Assembly: GCF_003143975.1 (NCBI RefSeq)
Contig: NZ_QFVR01000011.1
Location: forward strand, 37,175-101,174
DNA from: Kurthia sibirica
GTDB taxonomy: Bacteria > Bacillota > Bacilli > Bacillales_A > Planococcaceae
DNA length: 64,000 nt
Reading direction: 5' to 3'
Below the pieces are notes generated by a model. It was not told where the DNA came from. It saw only the letters and a program-made list of their open reading frames with translations, and searched no databases. Made by a program: the position numbers and the translations under genes. Position 1 is the first letter of the stretch, and each line of letters opens with the position of its first letter. This document shows, piece by piece, positions 51,051-59,752 of the stretch.

Positions 51051-52598
51051 ATGAAAAAGACATTATTTATGTCTGCGTGGGATATGGATGTAGAAAAGGG
51101 TGGCGTCAATAAAGTAATGCTTCGTCGTTCCTATTTACTAAAAAACAAAAAATATCAACCAGTCTTACTAACGATGGACTATAAACCAAACTATAAAGAA
51201 ATTCAAAATGAATTGCGCGCAACTGGGCAATTACATCTTGATGTAAAAATTCTCAATATTTTCGATTATTATCGAGAAAAATTTGCCACGGACGTAATTT
51301 CAGAAGTAGAGCGTCAGCATTTCGAAAAAAGCAGACAAAAGTTTGAAGACGACTATTGGGTAGAAGATGCTGGGGACCATGCACGTTATTTCTTCAATGG
51401 TCGCTACGTAAAATACAAGCGTTGGAACGAAGATGGTAGCTTACGTGTTGTTGATTATTTTGATGAAAACCGCGTACGTATCAGCCGTGAAGAATTTCAT
51501 ATAGCAGGTTACAAAATCAAGGAAACCTTATTCCACCCTGCAAATAACAAAAAAAATCAAGAACGTTATTTTACACCAAATGGTTTTTGTTTTATCACAT
51601 TTTGGTTTAACTATACGACGGGGGCTTTACAACGTATTTTCTTATTTGACCCCAAGTTTTCAAAAGCACTCGACTTTAAAAATCGTCAAGAATTCCAAAG
51701 TTATTGGTTGACAGAACTCTGTCGCTTAGAAGCAGTTAAGCCAATCATTATCGTAGATGGGGCTGTGACAGCAGATCGGGTAGCAGCAGTTGATGACGAA
51801 CTGGTCGACAAAGTATTTGTCCTTCATGGGAATCATCTCGTTGCACCCTATACAAAAGGTAGCGGTTTCCGCAAAGCGATTCAACCAATTATTGATGCTA
51901 TTCCAAAGGGATATGCAACAGTTGTTCTAACTGATGCGCAACGCCAGGATCTTCATAGTGAGGTCGGGAATCGTGGTAATATCCATGTTATTCCAAATAC
52001 TGTATATTCAAACGAACCGCAGGTAGATAAAAATCCATTCCAATTAGCGATGGTTTGTCGTTTAGTACCAGCAAAACGTGTTGAACATGCGATTAAAGCC
52101 ATTCATAGTTTAATTGAGGACATTCCTGAAATTCAGTTGACTATTTATGGAATTGGTGATGAAGAAGAAAATCTTCAAAAATTAATTGCCGATTGTCAGC
52201 TAGAAGCAGCCGTTAAATTAATGGGCTATACGAATAAAACAGATGAAATATATCGAAGTTCTGCCGCATTAGTGATGACATCTGAAGCAGAAGGTTTAAG
52301 CCTTTGTATGCAAGAGTCATTTTTAAATGGTACACCTGTTATTTCATATGATATTAACTACGGACCTGCACAATACATCGTCAATGATGTCAATGGTTAC
52401 CTCGTGGAAAACGGGCAAATTGACGCTCTTGCCGAGGCGATGAAAAAGATAATTTTAGATCCACAACATGCTAGCAAATTAGGTGCAGCAGCTCAAAAAT
52501 TAGCCGAAGAACAATTCGACGAACAAACCTATATCAAACGTTGGGAAGACGTACTGAACTTCGCAGCAAGCAAAGGTCCAAAACTAACGATTATTTAA
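51051..52598 (+). CDS. Glycosyltransferase, TagE-like (2)
   Basis: A 515-residue paralogue of the gene at 44340, with the same start pattern (FMSAWDMDVEKGGVNKVML) and the same YKRWNEDGSLRVVDYFDENRV beta motif in the N-terminal region. The GT4 domain spans about 325-505 (MVCRLVPAKRVEHAIKAI and SEAEGLSLCMQESFLNGTPVISYD). It lies in the tagGH transcript and is likely to decorate teichoic acid with sugar. A terminator and then repeat array C follow. Confidence 0.86.
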   Translation: MKKTLFMSAWDMDVEKGGVNKVMLRRSYLLKNKKYQPVLLTMDYKPNYKEIQNELRATGQLHLDVKILNIFDYYREKFATDVISEVERQHFEKSRQKFEDDYWVEDAGDHARYFFNGRYVKYKRWNEDGSLRVVDYFDENRVRISREEFHIAGYKIKETLFHPANNKKNQERYFTPNGFCFITFWFNYTTGALQRIFLFDPKFSKALDFKNRQEFQSYWLTELCRLEAVKPIIIVDGAVTADRVAAVDDELVDKVFVLHGNHLVAPYTKGSGFRKAIQPIIDAIPKGYATVVLTDAQRQDLHSEVGNRGNIHVIPNTVYSNEPQVDKNPFQLAMVCRLVPAKRVEHAIKAIHSLIEDIPEIQLTIYGIGDEEENLQKLIADCQLEAAVKLMGYTNKTDEIYRSSAALVMTSEAEGLSLCMQESFLNGTPVISYDINYGPAQYIVNDVNGYLVENGQIDALAEAMKKIILDPQHASKLGAAAQKLAEEQFDEQTYIKRWEDVLNFAASKGPKLTII

Positions 52599-52601
52599 CC
52601 C

Positions 52602-52632
52602 AACCCGATCTGCACGCCAGATCGGGTTTTTC
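52602..52632 (+). terminator. Terminator of the tagGH-glycosyltransferase unit
   Basis: AACCCGATCTG / CAGATCGGGTT with a short loop and T run. Confidence 0.92.
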
Positions 52633-52658
52633 TATGCCAACGGAGCTAGAGACGAGCC

Positions 52659-53028
52659 AACCAGTAAGTAAAGCGGGTCAAGCGGTAAGTAAATGGGGCC
52701 AACCAGTAAGTAAAGCGAGTCAAGCGGTAAGTAAATGGGGTCAAGCGGTAAGTAAAAGAGGCTAACCGGTAAGTAAAGCGGGTCAACCGGTAAGTAAAAG
52801 AGGCTAACCGGTAAGTAAAGCGAGTCAAGCGGTAAGTAAATGGGGTCAAGCGGTAAGTAAAGCGGATCAAGCGGTAAGTAAAGCGGGTCAAGCGGTAAGT
52901 AAAGCGGGTCAACCGGTAAGTAAAAGAGGCTAACCGGTAAGTAAAAGAGGCTAACCGGTAAGTAAAGCGGGTCAACCGGTAAGTAAAAGAGGCTAACCGG
53001 TAAGTAAATCGACACAACCGGTAAGTAA
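52659..53028 (+). repeat. 21-bp-period repeat array C1
   Basis: Eighteen cores at exact 21-base spacing; length 17 x 21 + 13. Core variants are AACCGGTAAGTAA, AAGCGGTAAGTAA and AACCAGTAAGTAA. Linkers include AGCGGGTC, AAGAGGCT, ATGGGGTC, AGCGAGTC and, last before the final bare core, ATCGACAC. It begins 27 bases after the upstream terminator. Confidence 0.93.
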
Positions 53029-53132
53029 CACCTGTATAAGTTAAAAATACAACTTTTAAATAAAGTATCCGTCATGGTCCGCGCGCAAAAAATTGCATGA
53101 TCACGAAGACTGTCGCCGCGAGTAAGGGAGTA
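53029..53132 (+). repeat. Conserved tail of array C1
   Basis: Opens CACCTGTATAAGTTAAA, then TTAAAA-ATACAAC-TTTTAA, GCATGATCACGAAG, TCGCCGCGAGTAAGGGAGTAA. The following TTCAAGCTAGTTAGG matches the segment after tail A1 and leads into array C2. Confidence 0.9.
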
Positions 53133-53150
53133 ATTCAAGCTAGTTAGGCT

Positions 53151-53310
53151 AACCGGTAAGTAAAGCGGGTCAACCGGTAAGTAAAGCGGGTCAACCGGTA
53201 AGTAAAGTGGGTCAACCGGTAAGTAAAAGAGGCTAACCGGTAAGTAAAGTGGGTCAACCGGTAAGTAAAGCGGGTCAACCGGTAAGTAAATCGACACAAC
53301 CGGTAAGTAA
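53151..53310 (+). repeat. 21-bp-period repeat array C2
   Basis: Eight cores AACCGGTAAGTAA at 21-base spacing; length 7 x 21 + 13. The last linker is ATCGACAC, as in C1. Confidence 0.93.
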
Positions 53311-53414
53311 CACCTGTATAAGTTAAAAATACAACTTTTAAATAAAGTATCCGTCATGGTCCGCGCGCAAAAAATCGCATGATCACGAAGACTGATGTCG
53401 CGAGTAAGGGAGGC
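53311..53414 (+). repeat. Conserved tail of array C2
   Basis: Nearly identical to tail C1 for its first 85 bases, then ends TGTCGCGAGTAAGGGAGG. Sequence 53415-53617 before the next gene is AT-rich with a TTGACA near 53427 but no good -10 partner. Confidence 0.9.
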
Positions 53415-53617
53415 ATTAAGGATTTTTTGACATATATTATTAAGTTGAGATCACGCGCAAAAAAATAAATAGAGGGGTGTTTTTGTAAAATCTACTGGAC
53501 AAGGTAAATTTCAGAGCAGTTATCGAAAAATCGATAGACAGTAAAGTTCAGTGAAAAAAAGATAATTTTACAAAAATTTGAAAACGTCCTATCATGGAAT
53601 AGAAGGGGGAATTGATA

Positions 53618-54562
53618 ATGAAGAATATACTTTTTACTCCGAATCCTGAAATACATAGGTTGAAAAAATTTCATGCTAGATTACGAAATACGACTTTGAA
53701 AAACAAGGTGCAAAATGAAATTATCCGCTTAGAAGCGGGTGATGCAGGTGAAAAAATTGTCGCTAATCAAATTCAAAAAGTTGCTCAAAAAATCACCTTA
53801 CACTGTTTTCATAACGTTATGATGAACTCGAATGGTTTGTTTCAAATGGACTTTTTAATTGTAACGAATAAAATGTTATTGATTGTAGAAGTTAAAAACA
53901 TTATTGGTCATATTACGCTAACTAAAAACCCACAGCAACTGATTCGCAAACAAGTAAATGGTAAAGTTGATAAATTTAGAAGTCCCATCATTCAAATAAA
54001 TAAATATATTAAACTGATGGAAAAGTGGTCTGTACAAAATAATTTCTCGCTGCCCGTATATGGTATCGTTATTTTTCCGGCTCTTTCTTCAATTGTTAGT
54101 GGTGACCATGCCGAAGGGTTCATCATCGACTTAGTAGAAATTCAAGAATTTATTGAGAAAAAACACGAAGAATTGAAAAATAGCGATCATATTGAATATG
54201 TGAAAAATCAGTTAAAAAATGAAATGATTCATGATTTTAAAGTGCATGTACAAAAGAGGTTTCCCTTTGTGAAAAATGATTTAGCCAATGGTGTTATTTG
54301 CAATTATTGCTATAGTAATGCAATGATCCCGATTAAAAGAGTATGGCGCTGCACAGTATGCCAACAGAAAAATTCGGAAGCTGCTAAAGAAGCAATTGAT
54401 GAATTATTTTTATATTTTCCTAAAGCCTGTACAAAAAAACAGGTTGGAGAATGGCTAGTGAATGCAAGTAGAAATGAATTGATTCATTTGTTGAAGCAAC
54501 CAGAAATTATTCCTTTAGGAAAGTATCGCAGTGCAAGCTATATACATAGAAATTATATATAA
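53618..54562 (+). CDS. NERD domain-containing protein
   Basis: A 314-residue protein. The NERD (nuclease-related) domain spans about residues 40-160, with the pattern GDAGEKIVANQ, QMDFLIVTNKMLLIVEVKN resembling the E..D..EvK nuclease core. A C-terminal zinc ribbon CNYC...CTVC lies near 230-255, followed by a short helical part. NERD proteins often occur in DNA-processing or accessory settings. The ATG at 53618 follows AGAAGGGGG. It lies immediately after repeat array C and is AT-rich like its neighbour. Confidence 0.85.
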   Translation: MKNILFTPNPEIHRLKKFHARLRNTTLKNKVQNEIIRLEAGDAGEKIVANQIQKVAQKITLHCFHNVMMNSNGLFQMDFLIVTNKMLLIVEVKNIIGHITLTKNPQQLIRKQVNGKVDKFRSPIIQINKYIKLMEKWSVQNNFSLPVYGIVIFPALSSIVSGDHAEGFIIDLVEIQEFIEKKHEELKNSDHIEYVKNQLKNEMIHDFKVHVQKRFPFVKNDLANGVICNYCYSNAMIPIKRVWRCTVCQQKNSEAAKEAIDELFLYFPKACTKKQVGEWLVNASRNELIHLLKQPEIIPLGKYRSASYIHRNYI

Positions 54563-54594
54563 TGGAAAAATAGGATATTTGAGGGGGCGTTTTT

Positions 54595-54939
54595 TTGAAA
54601 AAATCAATGAAAACGATAATTGTTTTAATCGTCATTATAATGGCATCTGCACTCATTTGGTTTAGTCAGCTAAATGGAAAATATACAAAGTTAACAAAGT
54701 TAGATGATTTTCCAATTCCGAAAAATTCTAAGATGATTTCGGTCGAGCAACAAAAGTTAATTTTTACAATTGAAGATTTGAAAGATAAAAAAATCGATCC
54801 CGCGTACAAACTGATCTTGAAAAAAGAAGGTTGGAATTTAGATTATTCACAGGGCAATATGTATATTTATCTGAAAAAAAATGAACGAGTTGCTATGGAG
54901 CTACAAGGTGAACGAGTGATTATAGAACATGTTGAATAA
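54595..54939 (+). CDS. Small membrane-anchored or secreted protein, unknown family
   Basis: A 114-residue protein with an N-terminal hydrophobic segment (about residues 6-24) that could be a signal anchor, then a soluble domain of about 85 residues. No lipobox is present. The likely start is TTG at 54595, eight bases after GAGGGGG; the ATG at 54607 is too far from it. I do not recognise a family. It lies 32 bases after the NERD gene and may be in its transcript. The following gap to 55150 shows no gene. Confidence 0.6.
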   Translation: MKKSMKTIIVLIVIIMASALIWFSQLNGKYTKLTKLDDFPIPKNSKMISVEQQKLIFTIEDLKDKKIDPAYKLILKKEGWNLDYSQGNMYIYLKKNERVAMELQGERVIIEHVE

Positions 54940-55150
54940 TCACTAAAAATAGTAATAAAAGGATTTAAATGAATGGAAATGATGGATAATTACTGAAAAA
55001 AAGTTTTAAGAAGGAATTATAGGGGATTATTATAAAGAGAGATTGTTAGTTAATTTCATTAATATATGATAAAAAACCTATTCCGAATGTGAAAGTATAG
55101 AACTATTGACCGATACATGAGGTAAGGGTACAAGAGAGAGGACTGTTAAA

Positions 55151-56707
55151 ATGAAACTCAAATGGCTTTTACCAATTATATTGGGCGTAGGTATAAGTTT
55201 GGTGGCTACAAATACGTTAGAAGCGAAAGCAGCAAAAGTAAATCAAATTGGTACAATTACAACGAAAACAGCAAAAATATATAAAACAGCTTCTAAAAAA
55301 TCACAGGCAACGTCCGTTTCTACCAATGATTTGAAACGTTCATTTTATGTGAGAGAATCAAAAAAGGCGGATCAAACAACTTATTATCGTATTGAAAAAG
55401 GGACAACATCACTTGGCTGGGTAGCAACGAAGGATATAAAACGAACTTCGAGAACCCTGGTTTCAACACAAAAAAAGACCATGTACTTATTAGGCACAAA
55501 TTTTGCATCAACAATGCCAGCAACTACGGCATCCAATCAATCGTATAATTTACAGATTCGTAGAGGGAAAACGGTTGTATTAAATCGCTATGAAAAAATT
55601 GGCAATGCGTATTGGTATAAAGGAATCATTTCAGGCACGACGAAAGCACGATGGATTCGTGATAATAATCTGACCAATAATGGCTTTGTAGGCTTAGATC
55701 TTCGGAAACCGTCAAATGTGACAACAAAAGATTTACAAGCATTGCTACTGTCAAAAGGAAAATCACCGGATAATATTTTATATCGTTTAGCCCCAGAGTT
55801 TATAAAAGCACAGGCATCGACGGGCGTGAATGCACAATTTATGTTTGCACATGCGGCTTTAGAAACCGGTTGGGGTAACTCAACAATTGCCCAGTACAAA
55901 AATAATTTATTTGGTTATCAAGCATATGACACTTGTCCGATTACTTGTTCAAAATACTTTCCAACAGGTGAAGCTGGTCTAAAATTATATGCTGAAAAAA
56001 TTGTTAATAACTATTTGACAAAAACAGGTGCTTATTATAATGGTATGAATGTATTAGATATGAATGTTCGCTATGCAATGGATCAAGAGTGGGGACAAAA
56101 AATTGCCTTTATTATGCAATCGACAAAATCATATGATGCGAAATACTATAGTAAATTAAAATCTTCTATAAAAAAAGTGGGCAAGGCGACTGATTATGGC
56201 AGTGAAATACCTGCCAATAAACCACAGCCATCCAGTATGGTCACGTTACCATCTGCAGTGACTGGAACAGTAACAGCTTCCGCTGCAACAGTTCATTCCA
56301 TCCCCTATATATATGGCGCACGTTATGGTTCTTATCCAAAAGGCAAAAAAATAACGATTAAAGCCTATCATCATGATGTTCGTGAATTTACCAATGCTAC
56401 AGGTGGTAAATCGAGATGGTATCGCATTGCATTTGATGGTAGGCAAGGTTGGATTCGCAGTGACCAAGTAACGACTGCCAATCTGGCTTTTACGAATATT
56501 GATGCGACATTACGTGACGATGCAGGAACAAAATATCAACAGGTAGGCAATGCGGTGAAAAATACAGCAATAAAGCTTATTCTAAAAAATGACAAACCTG
56601 TAACGAAAAAAGATCAGGTGAAAAAAATCTGGTATCAAGCGTACAAACCAGGTTCTACTAAAACAAAGATTTGGATTCGCTCAGACCTTGTCACTATATT
56701 TAAATAA
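55151..56707 (+). CDS. Secreted N-acetylglucosaminidase with SH3/GW-type modules
   Basis: A 518-residue peptidoglycan hydrolase. A signal peptide (about 1-27, cleaved near EAKA) is followed by two GW/SH3-like wall-binding modules (about 35-175; GWVATKD and RWIRDNN endings). The glucosaminidase domain (about 180-345) has the catalytic Glu238 in AHAALETGWG and YKNNLFGYQAYD. Two cysteines in DTCPITC could form a disulfide. Two SH3-like modules close the protein (GWIRSDQ, IWIRSDL). It shares design with the 1013-residue protein at 60257. Confidence 0.9.
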   Translation: MKLKWLLPIILGVGISLVATNTLEAKAAKVNQIGTITTKTAKIYKTASKKSQATSVSTNDLKRSFYVRESKKADQTTYYRIEKGTTSLGWVATKDIKRTSRTLVSTQKKTMYLLGTNFASTMPATTASNQSYNLQIRRGKTVVLNRYEKIGNAYWYKGIISGTTKARWIRDNNLTNNGFVGLDLRKPSNVTTKDLQALLLSKGKSPDNILYRLAPEFIKAQASTGVNAQFMFAHAALETGWGNSTIAQYKNNLFGYQAYDTCPITCSKYFPTGEAGLKLYAEKIVNNYLTKTGAYYNGMNVLDMNVRYAMDQEWGQKIAFIMQSTKSYDAKYYSKLKSSIKKVGKATDYGSEIPANKPQPSSMVTLPSAVTGTVTASAATVHSIPYIYGARYGSYPKGKKITIKAYHHDVREFTNATGGKSRWYRIAFDGRQGWIRSDQVTTANLAFTNIDATLRDDAGTKYQQVGNAVKNTAIKLILKNDKPVTKKDQVKKIWYQAYKPGSTKTKIWIRSDLVTIFK

Positions 56708-56742
56708 TAAAAACCGTTGAAGACTAGTCTTCAACGGTTTTT
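56708..56742. terminator. Bidirectional terminator
   Basis: AAAACCGTTGAAGA / TCTTCAACGGTTTT around CTAG, between the convergent glucosaminidase gene and the large minus-strand gene. Confidence 0.92.
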
Positions 56743-56743
56743 A

Positions 56744-59700
56744 TTATGAATAATTATTTATAAAATCCTTTAGTTCATCGTACGTAGTAAATTGTTCTAG
56801 AGCTATCTTTGTTTTAAATGTCTCGAAATCTGCGGGTGACATCGTTGTTATAGTAGAAAATTCATTAAGAAAATTTTCGATTGTTAAAGTCGAAGGCACC
56901 GTATTTATTTTATTAAGCAAAGCAGTTCTACTCGTTTGCAAAAGAGAATCAAGTATGGATTTTTCGTATGGATTCGCATCAAATAAGAAATTAAATGCTT
57001 TCTTGTTAGAGTAGTTATAGACATAGTCATGATCTGCCCAAGTTTGTTTAGTTAAGAAATCAGTAGCAGATAATGTTTCAACATTTTTTATAAATGCTCG
57101 AATCTCTGAAGAAAGTGTTGCTGACTCGGTGGTATTAATTATCTTTAACTTGAGTGTATGGAAATAATCATTTTCATCAATAATTGTAAAAAGAGTACCG
57201 TTAGCAATATATTGTGGTGGAATGAATAATTGCGTATTTTTTTTATCATATGTTAGTTTAGAGTTTATATCACCATTGACCCAGTAAAGATCATCAGAAA
57301 TATAAATAGCTTTTGGATTATATTGATCGAGCATGTCAATACTGAATGAATAATCGCTATTAAAATAACCGTATCTTTCAATGATCTGTACGGGCTTTTC
57401 GCTTCTAGTATAAATAGAATTTATTTTACTAATTTCTGTTTCTAAAGGATTAATATGTTTGTAATAAAATAATAAATGTTGTTTTTTCTTCAATGAATAA
57501 TTTTTAAAAAATAGTTTATTTTGTATAATATTTTCTTCTATTGTATTTTTCTGTGATTCGAGTATAGATTTATTTTGCTGTAGTAGTAATCCCTCCGTAA
57601 AAGAGTGAAACGAGTCGACATTAAATTGTGCATAATAAGCTGCAAGATCGCTAATAGGGTAAAAGTGGTCTTTTGTAACTTGTTCCAGTAGATACTGAAA
57701 ATGATTGTGGTATTGTAACAAATCCTTAAAAAAAGTTTCTTTTTCTGTAACAGAAAAATCAGTATAAGCATCTAATACTAATTGATCATCGGCTAAAATG
57801 AGTAGTGACGAAATAGTGTTGTCTATAGGTTCTGTCACTGCAGCTTCTTGCGCAAGGGCATAAAGACTTGCGGTCGGTGGTAAATCTTGCAAGCTATGTT
57901 TATTTACCTGATCAAAGCGTATGTCATAATGCTTGTTTTGTAAATTGAGCAGTAGCGATAAATACTTGCTGCGCTGTTCTATAGGAGACAAACCAGTGTA
58001 ATGTGAACGGAGTATTACTTCGGCTGTAGCCAATATACTGGTTTGAGAATTGAAAAAATTAGTATTATTAATAAGATAGTACGATATAACAGTATTCATA
58101 GCTTCCGTATCGCTTAAAAGTTTTGTTAAGCGTGTATCTAAATATTTTTTAAAAGCATCTATTGTATAAGGACCTGTAAAACTTTGTGTGTTTGTCAGAC
58201 GCATATCGATTAATAATGCACGCATAAAATCATCAGTAATTGCAGCTGAACGAAAGTCTTTAGTAGAAGAAACGTCCGTCGCTGATGTGATGGGTGTCGA
58301 AGAATTGATGATAGTAGAGAGCGTATGAACAAATGTAAACACTTTACTGTGTTCTTTGACTAAAGCTTCGGTATTGGCTTGATTTTTTTGTAAATGGATA
58401 TTGAGTAGTGGAACGTCGATTGCGCGAACTTTAGTTAAGCCAACTTGTTGGAAATCTGCAAAAGTACCTTGAGCATTTAAAATGGCGGCCCAACTCTTTT
58501 TTATAGCAGGTGGGGTGGATGGAAGAATAGGTGAACCACCACCTGAAGAGGGATCGCTTAATGTCAGACCCAGTTCGGCACTTAAGGAATCAAAATCTTT
58601 ACGCTCAATAGGGTATGTTATTTTTCCGATTTGTGTAAAGAAATCACGCATGGCCGTGCTATAAAAAGTAATGAACTCCTGCTGGTTAGAGAAAATAGGA
58701 ATTTGTTTTTTTCTTTCTATGACCAGTTGTAATGTGGCTACTACATCACGCATAGCAGCATCGGCACTATGAGGTGCGGTCATGTGTAACTGTGTAATCA
58801 TCTCTGTGGCATCTGTAATATTTAAATGGAATTGCTCATTGAAAAGAGAGAGCAATGCTGCTTTTTTATCGGCATTACTTTCTTCATTAATTACTTTTAG
58901 AGCAGCCAATTGTTTGGTGATTACGTCAAAATCCGTCAATGATTGCTGTGCTTTTTTATGTGCACGTGCCAATTGTGCGTCTAAAATAATAAGGGAATCC
59001 GTAATGTGTAAACCGTCTATATAGTAACGCTCGTCATGTGGTCCATATAAAAGAAAACCAGATGCCAATTGCGAATTACTGTACCAATAATCATGAAAGG
59101 ACACAAGACCTGTAGCTACAACACCATGTATATACAGTGTATGATCGTGAAAACCATGTACTAATTGACCTTGATTATAAAATAAGTTATTAAAAAAACC
59201 AGTACCTAAAAGACCGGATTTATAGTACTTCTTATTAAAAAGGCCAGTACCTAAAAGACCGGATTTATAGTACTTTTTATTAAAAAGGCCAGTGCCTAAA
59301 AGACCAGATTTATAGTACTTTTTATTAAAAAGACCAGTACCTAAAAGACCGGATTTATAGTACTTTTTATTAAAAAGACCAGTGCCTAAAAGACCAGATT
59401 TATAGTACTTTTTATTAAAAAGACCAGTACCTAAAAAACCGGATTTATAGTATTTCTTTTTTGATAGGCCCGTGAAAGGGAAACCCCTATGATATTTCTT
59501 TTTGTTGAGGGTGCCTGTGAAAATAGTGCCGTTATAATAGAGTGTTTTTTTATAGAGTGCAAAACCTTTTACGACGGTATTTTTACTTGTAACAACCAAT
59601 TGTTTTTTAGCATTGAGTTTTACATGATGATCATATTTTTTGATAGGGGTATCTTTTTTTGCCTCAGCAATTGATGCCGAGGTAAACACTGTCATAATTA

Positions 59701-59752
59701 AAATAGGAATCACTATCATTTTACGTAGCTTGAAATGCCTATAACGGATCAT
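56744..59752 (-). CDS. Large secreted protein with tandem 15-residue KKYYKSG repeats
   Basis: A 1002-residue exported protein. A signal peptide (about 11-31) is followed by a module QLVVTSKNTVVKGFALYKKTLYYNG-like that also starts the S-layer-like gene at 63795. Six 15-residue repeats GLFNKKYYKSGLLGT (about 95-184) then fade into degenerate copies to about 250. They resemble aromatic wall- or glycan-binding repeats. The remaining 750 residues are helical with no recognised domain. The start follows GGAGG. Function unknown; probably a cell-surface adhesin or wall-binding protein. Confidence 0.75.
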   Translation of the reverse strand: MIRYRHFKLRKMIVIPILIMTVFTSASIAEAKKDTPIKKYDHHVKLNAKKQLVVTSKNTVVKGFALYKKTLYYNGTIFTGTLNKKKYHRGFPFTGLSKKKYYKSGFLGTGLFNKKYYKSGLLGTGLFNKKYYKSGLLGTGLFNKKYYKSGLLGTGLFNKKYYKSGLLGTGLFNKKYYKSGLLGTGFFNNLFYNQGQLVHGFHDHTLYIHGVVATGLVSFHDYWYSNSQLASGFLLYGPHDERYYIDGLHITDSLIILDAQLARAHKKAQQSLTDFDVITKQLAALKVINEESNADKKAALLSLFNEQFHLNITDATEMITQLHMTAPHSADAAMRDVVATLQLVIERKKQIPIFSNQQEFITFYSTAMRDFFTQIGKITYPIERKDFDSLSAELGLTLSDPSSGGGSPILPSTPPAIKKSWAAILNAQGTFADFQQVGLTKVRAIDVPLLNIHLQKNQANTEALVKEHSKVFTFVHTLSTIINSSTPITSATDVSSTKDFRSAAITDDFMRALLIDMRLTNTQSFTGPYTIDAFKKYLDTRLTKLLSDTEAMNTVISYYLINNTNFFNSQTSILATAEVILRSHYTGLSPIEQRSKYLSLLLNLQNKHYDIRFDQVNKHSLQDLPPTASLYALAQEAAVTEPIDNTISSLLILADDQLVLDAYTDFSVTEKETFFKDLLQYHNHFQYLLEQVTKDHFYPISDLAAYYAQFNVDSFHSFTEGLLLQQNKSILESQKNTIEENIIQNKLFFKNYSLKKKQHLLFYYKHINPLETEISKINSIYTRSEKPVQIIERYGYFNSDYSFSIDMLDQYNPKAIYISDDLYWVNGDINSKLTYDKKNTQLFIPPQYIANGTLFTIIDENDYFHTLKLKIINTTESATLSSEIRAFIKNVETLSATDFLTKQTWADHDYVYNYSNKKAFNFLFDANPYEKSILDSLLQTSRTALLNKINTVPSTLTIENFLNEFSTITTMSPADFETFKTKIALEQFTTYDELKDFINNYS
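59199..59468. repeat. Coding 45-bp tandem repeat, six copies
   Basis: Six 45-bp units encode the 15-residue repeats of the preceding gene. Units 2 and 4 share one variant (GTACC...CCGGAT) and units 3 and 5 another (GTGCC...CCAGAT), pointing to duplication of a 90-bp pair. Confidence 0.92.

Noticed and set aside
52541..52765. 74-residue plus-strand frame into array C1
   Set aside because: Begins inside the glycosyltransferase gene in another frame and continues only because of the array period.
52659..53310. CRISPR array
   Set aside because: Linkers are 8 bases, repeat core 13 bases, linkers recur, and no cas genes are present.
52632..53357. 241-residue open frame on the minus strand through array C
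   Set aside because: It exists because 21 is a multiple of three and the repeat has no stop in this frame; it is a translated repeat with no start signal or domain.
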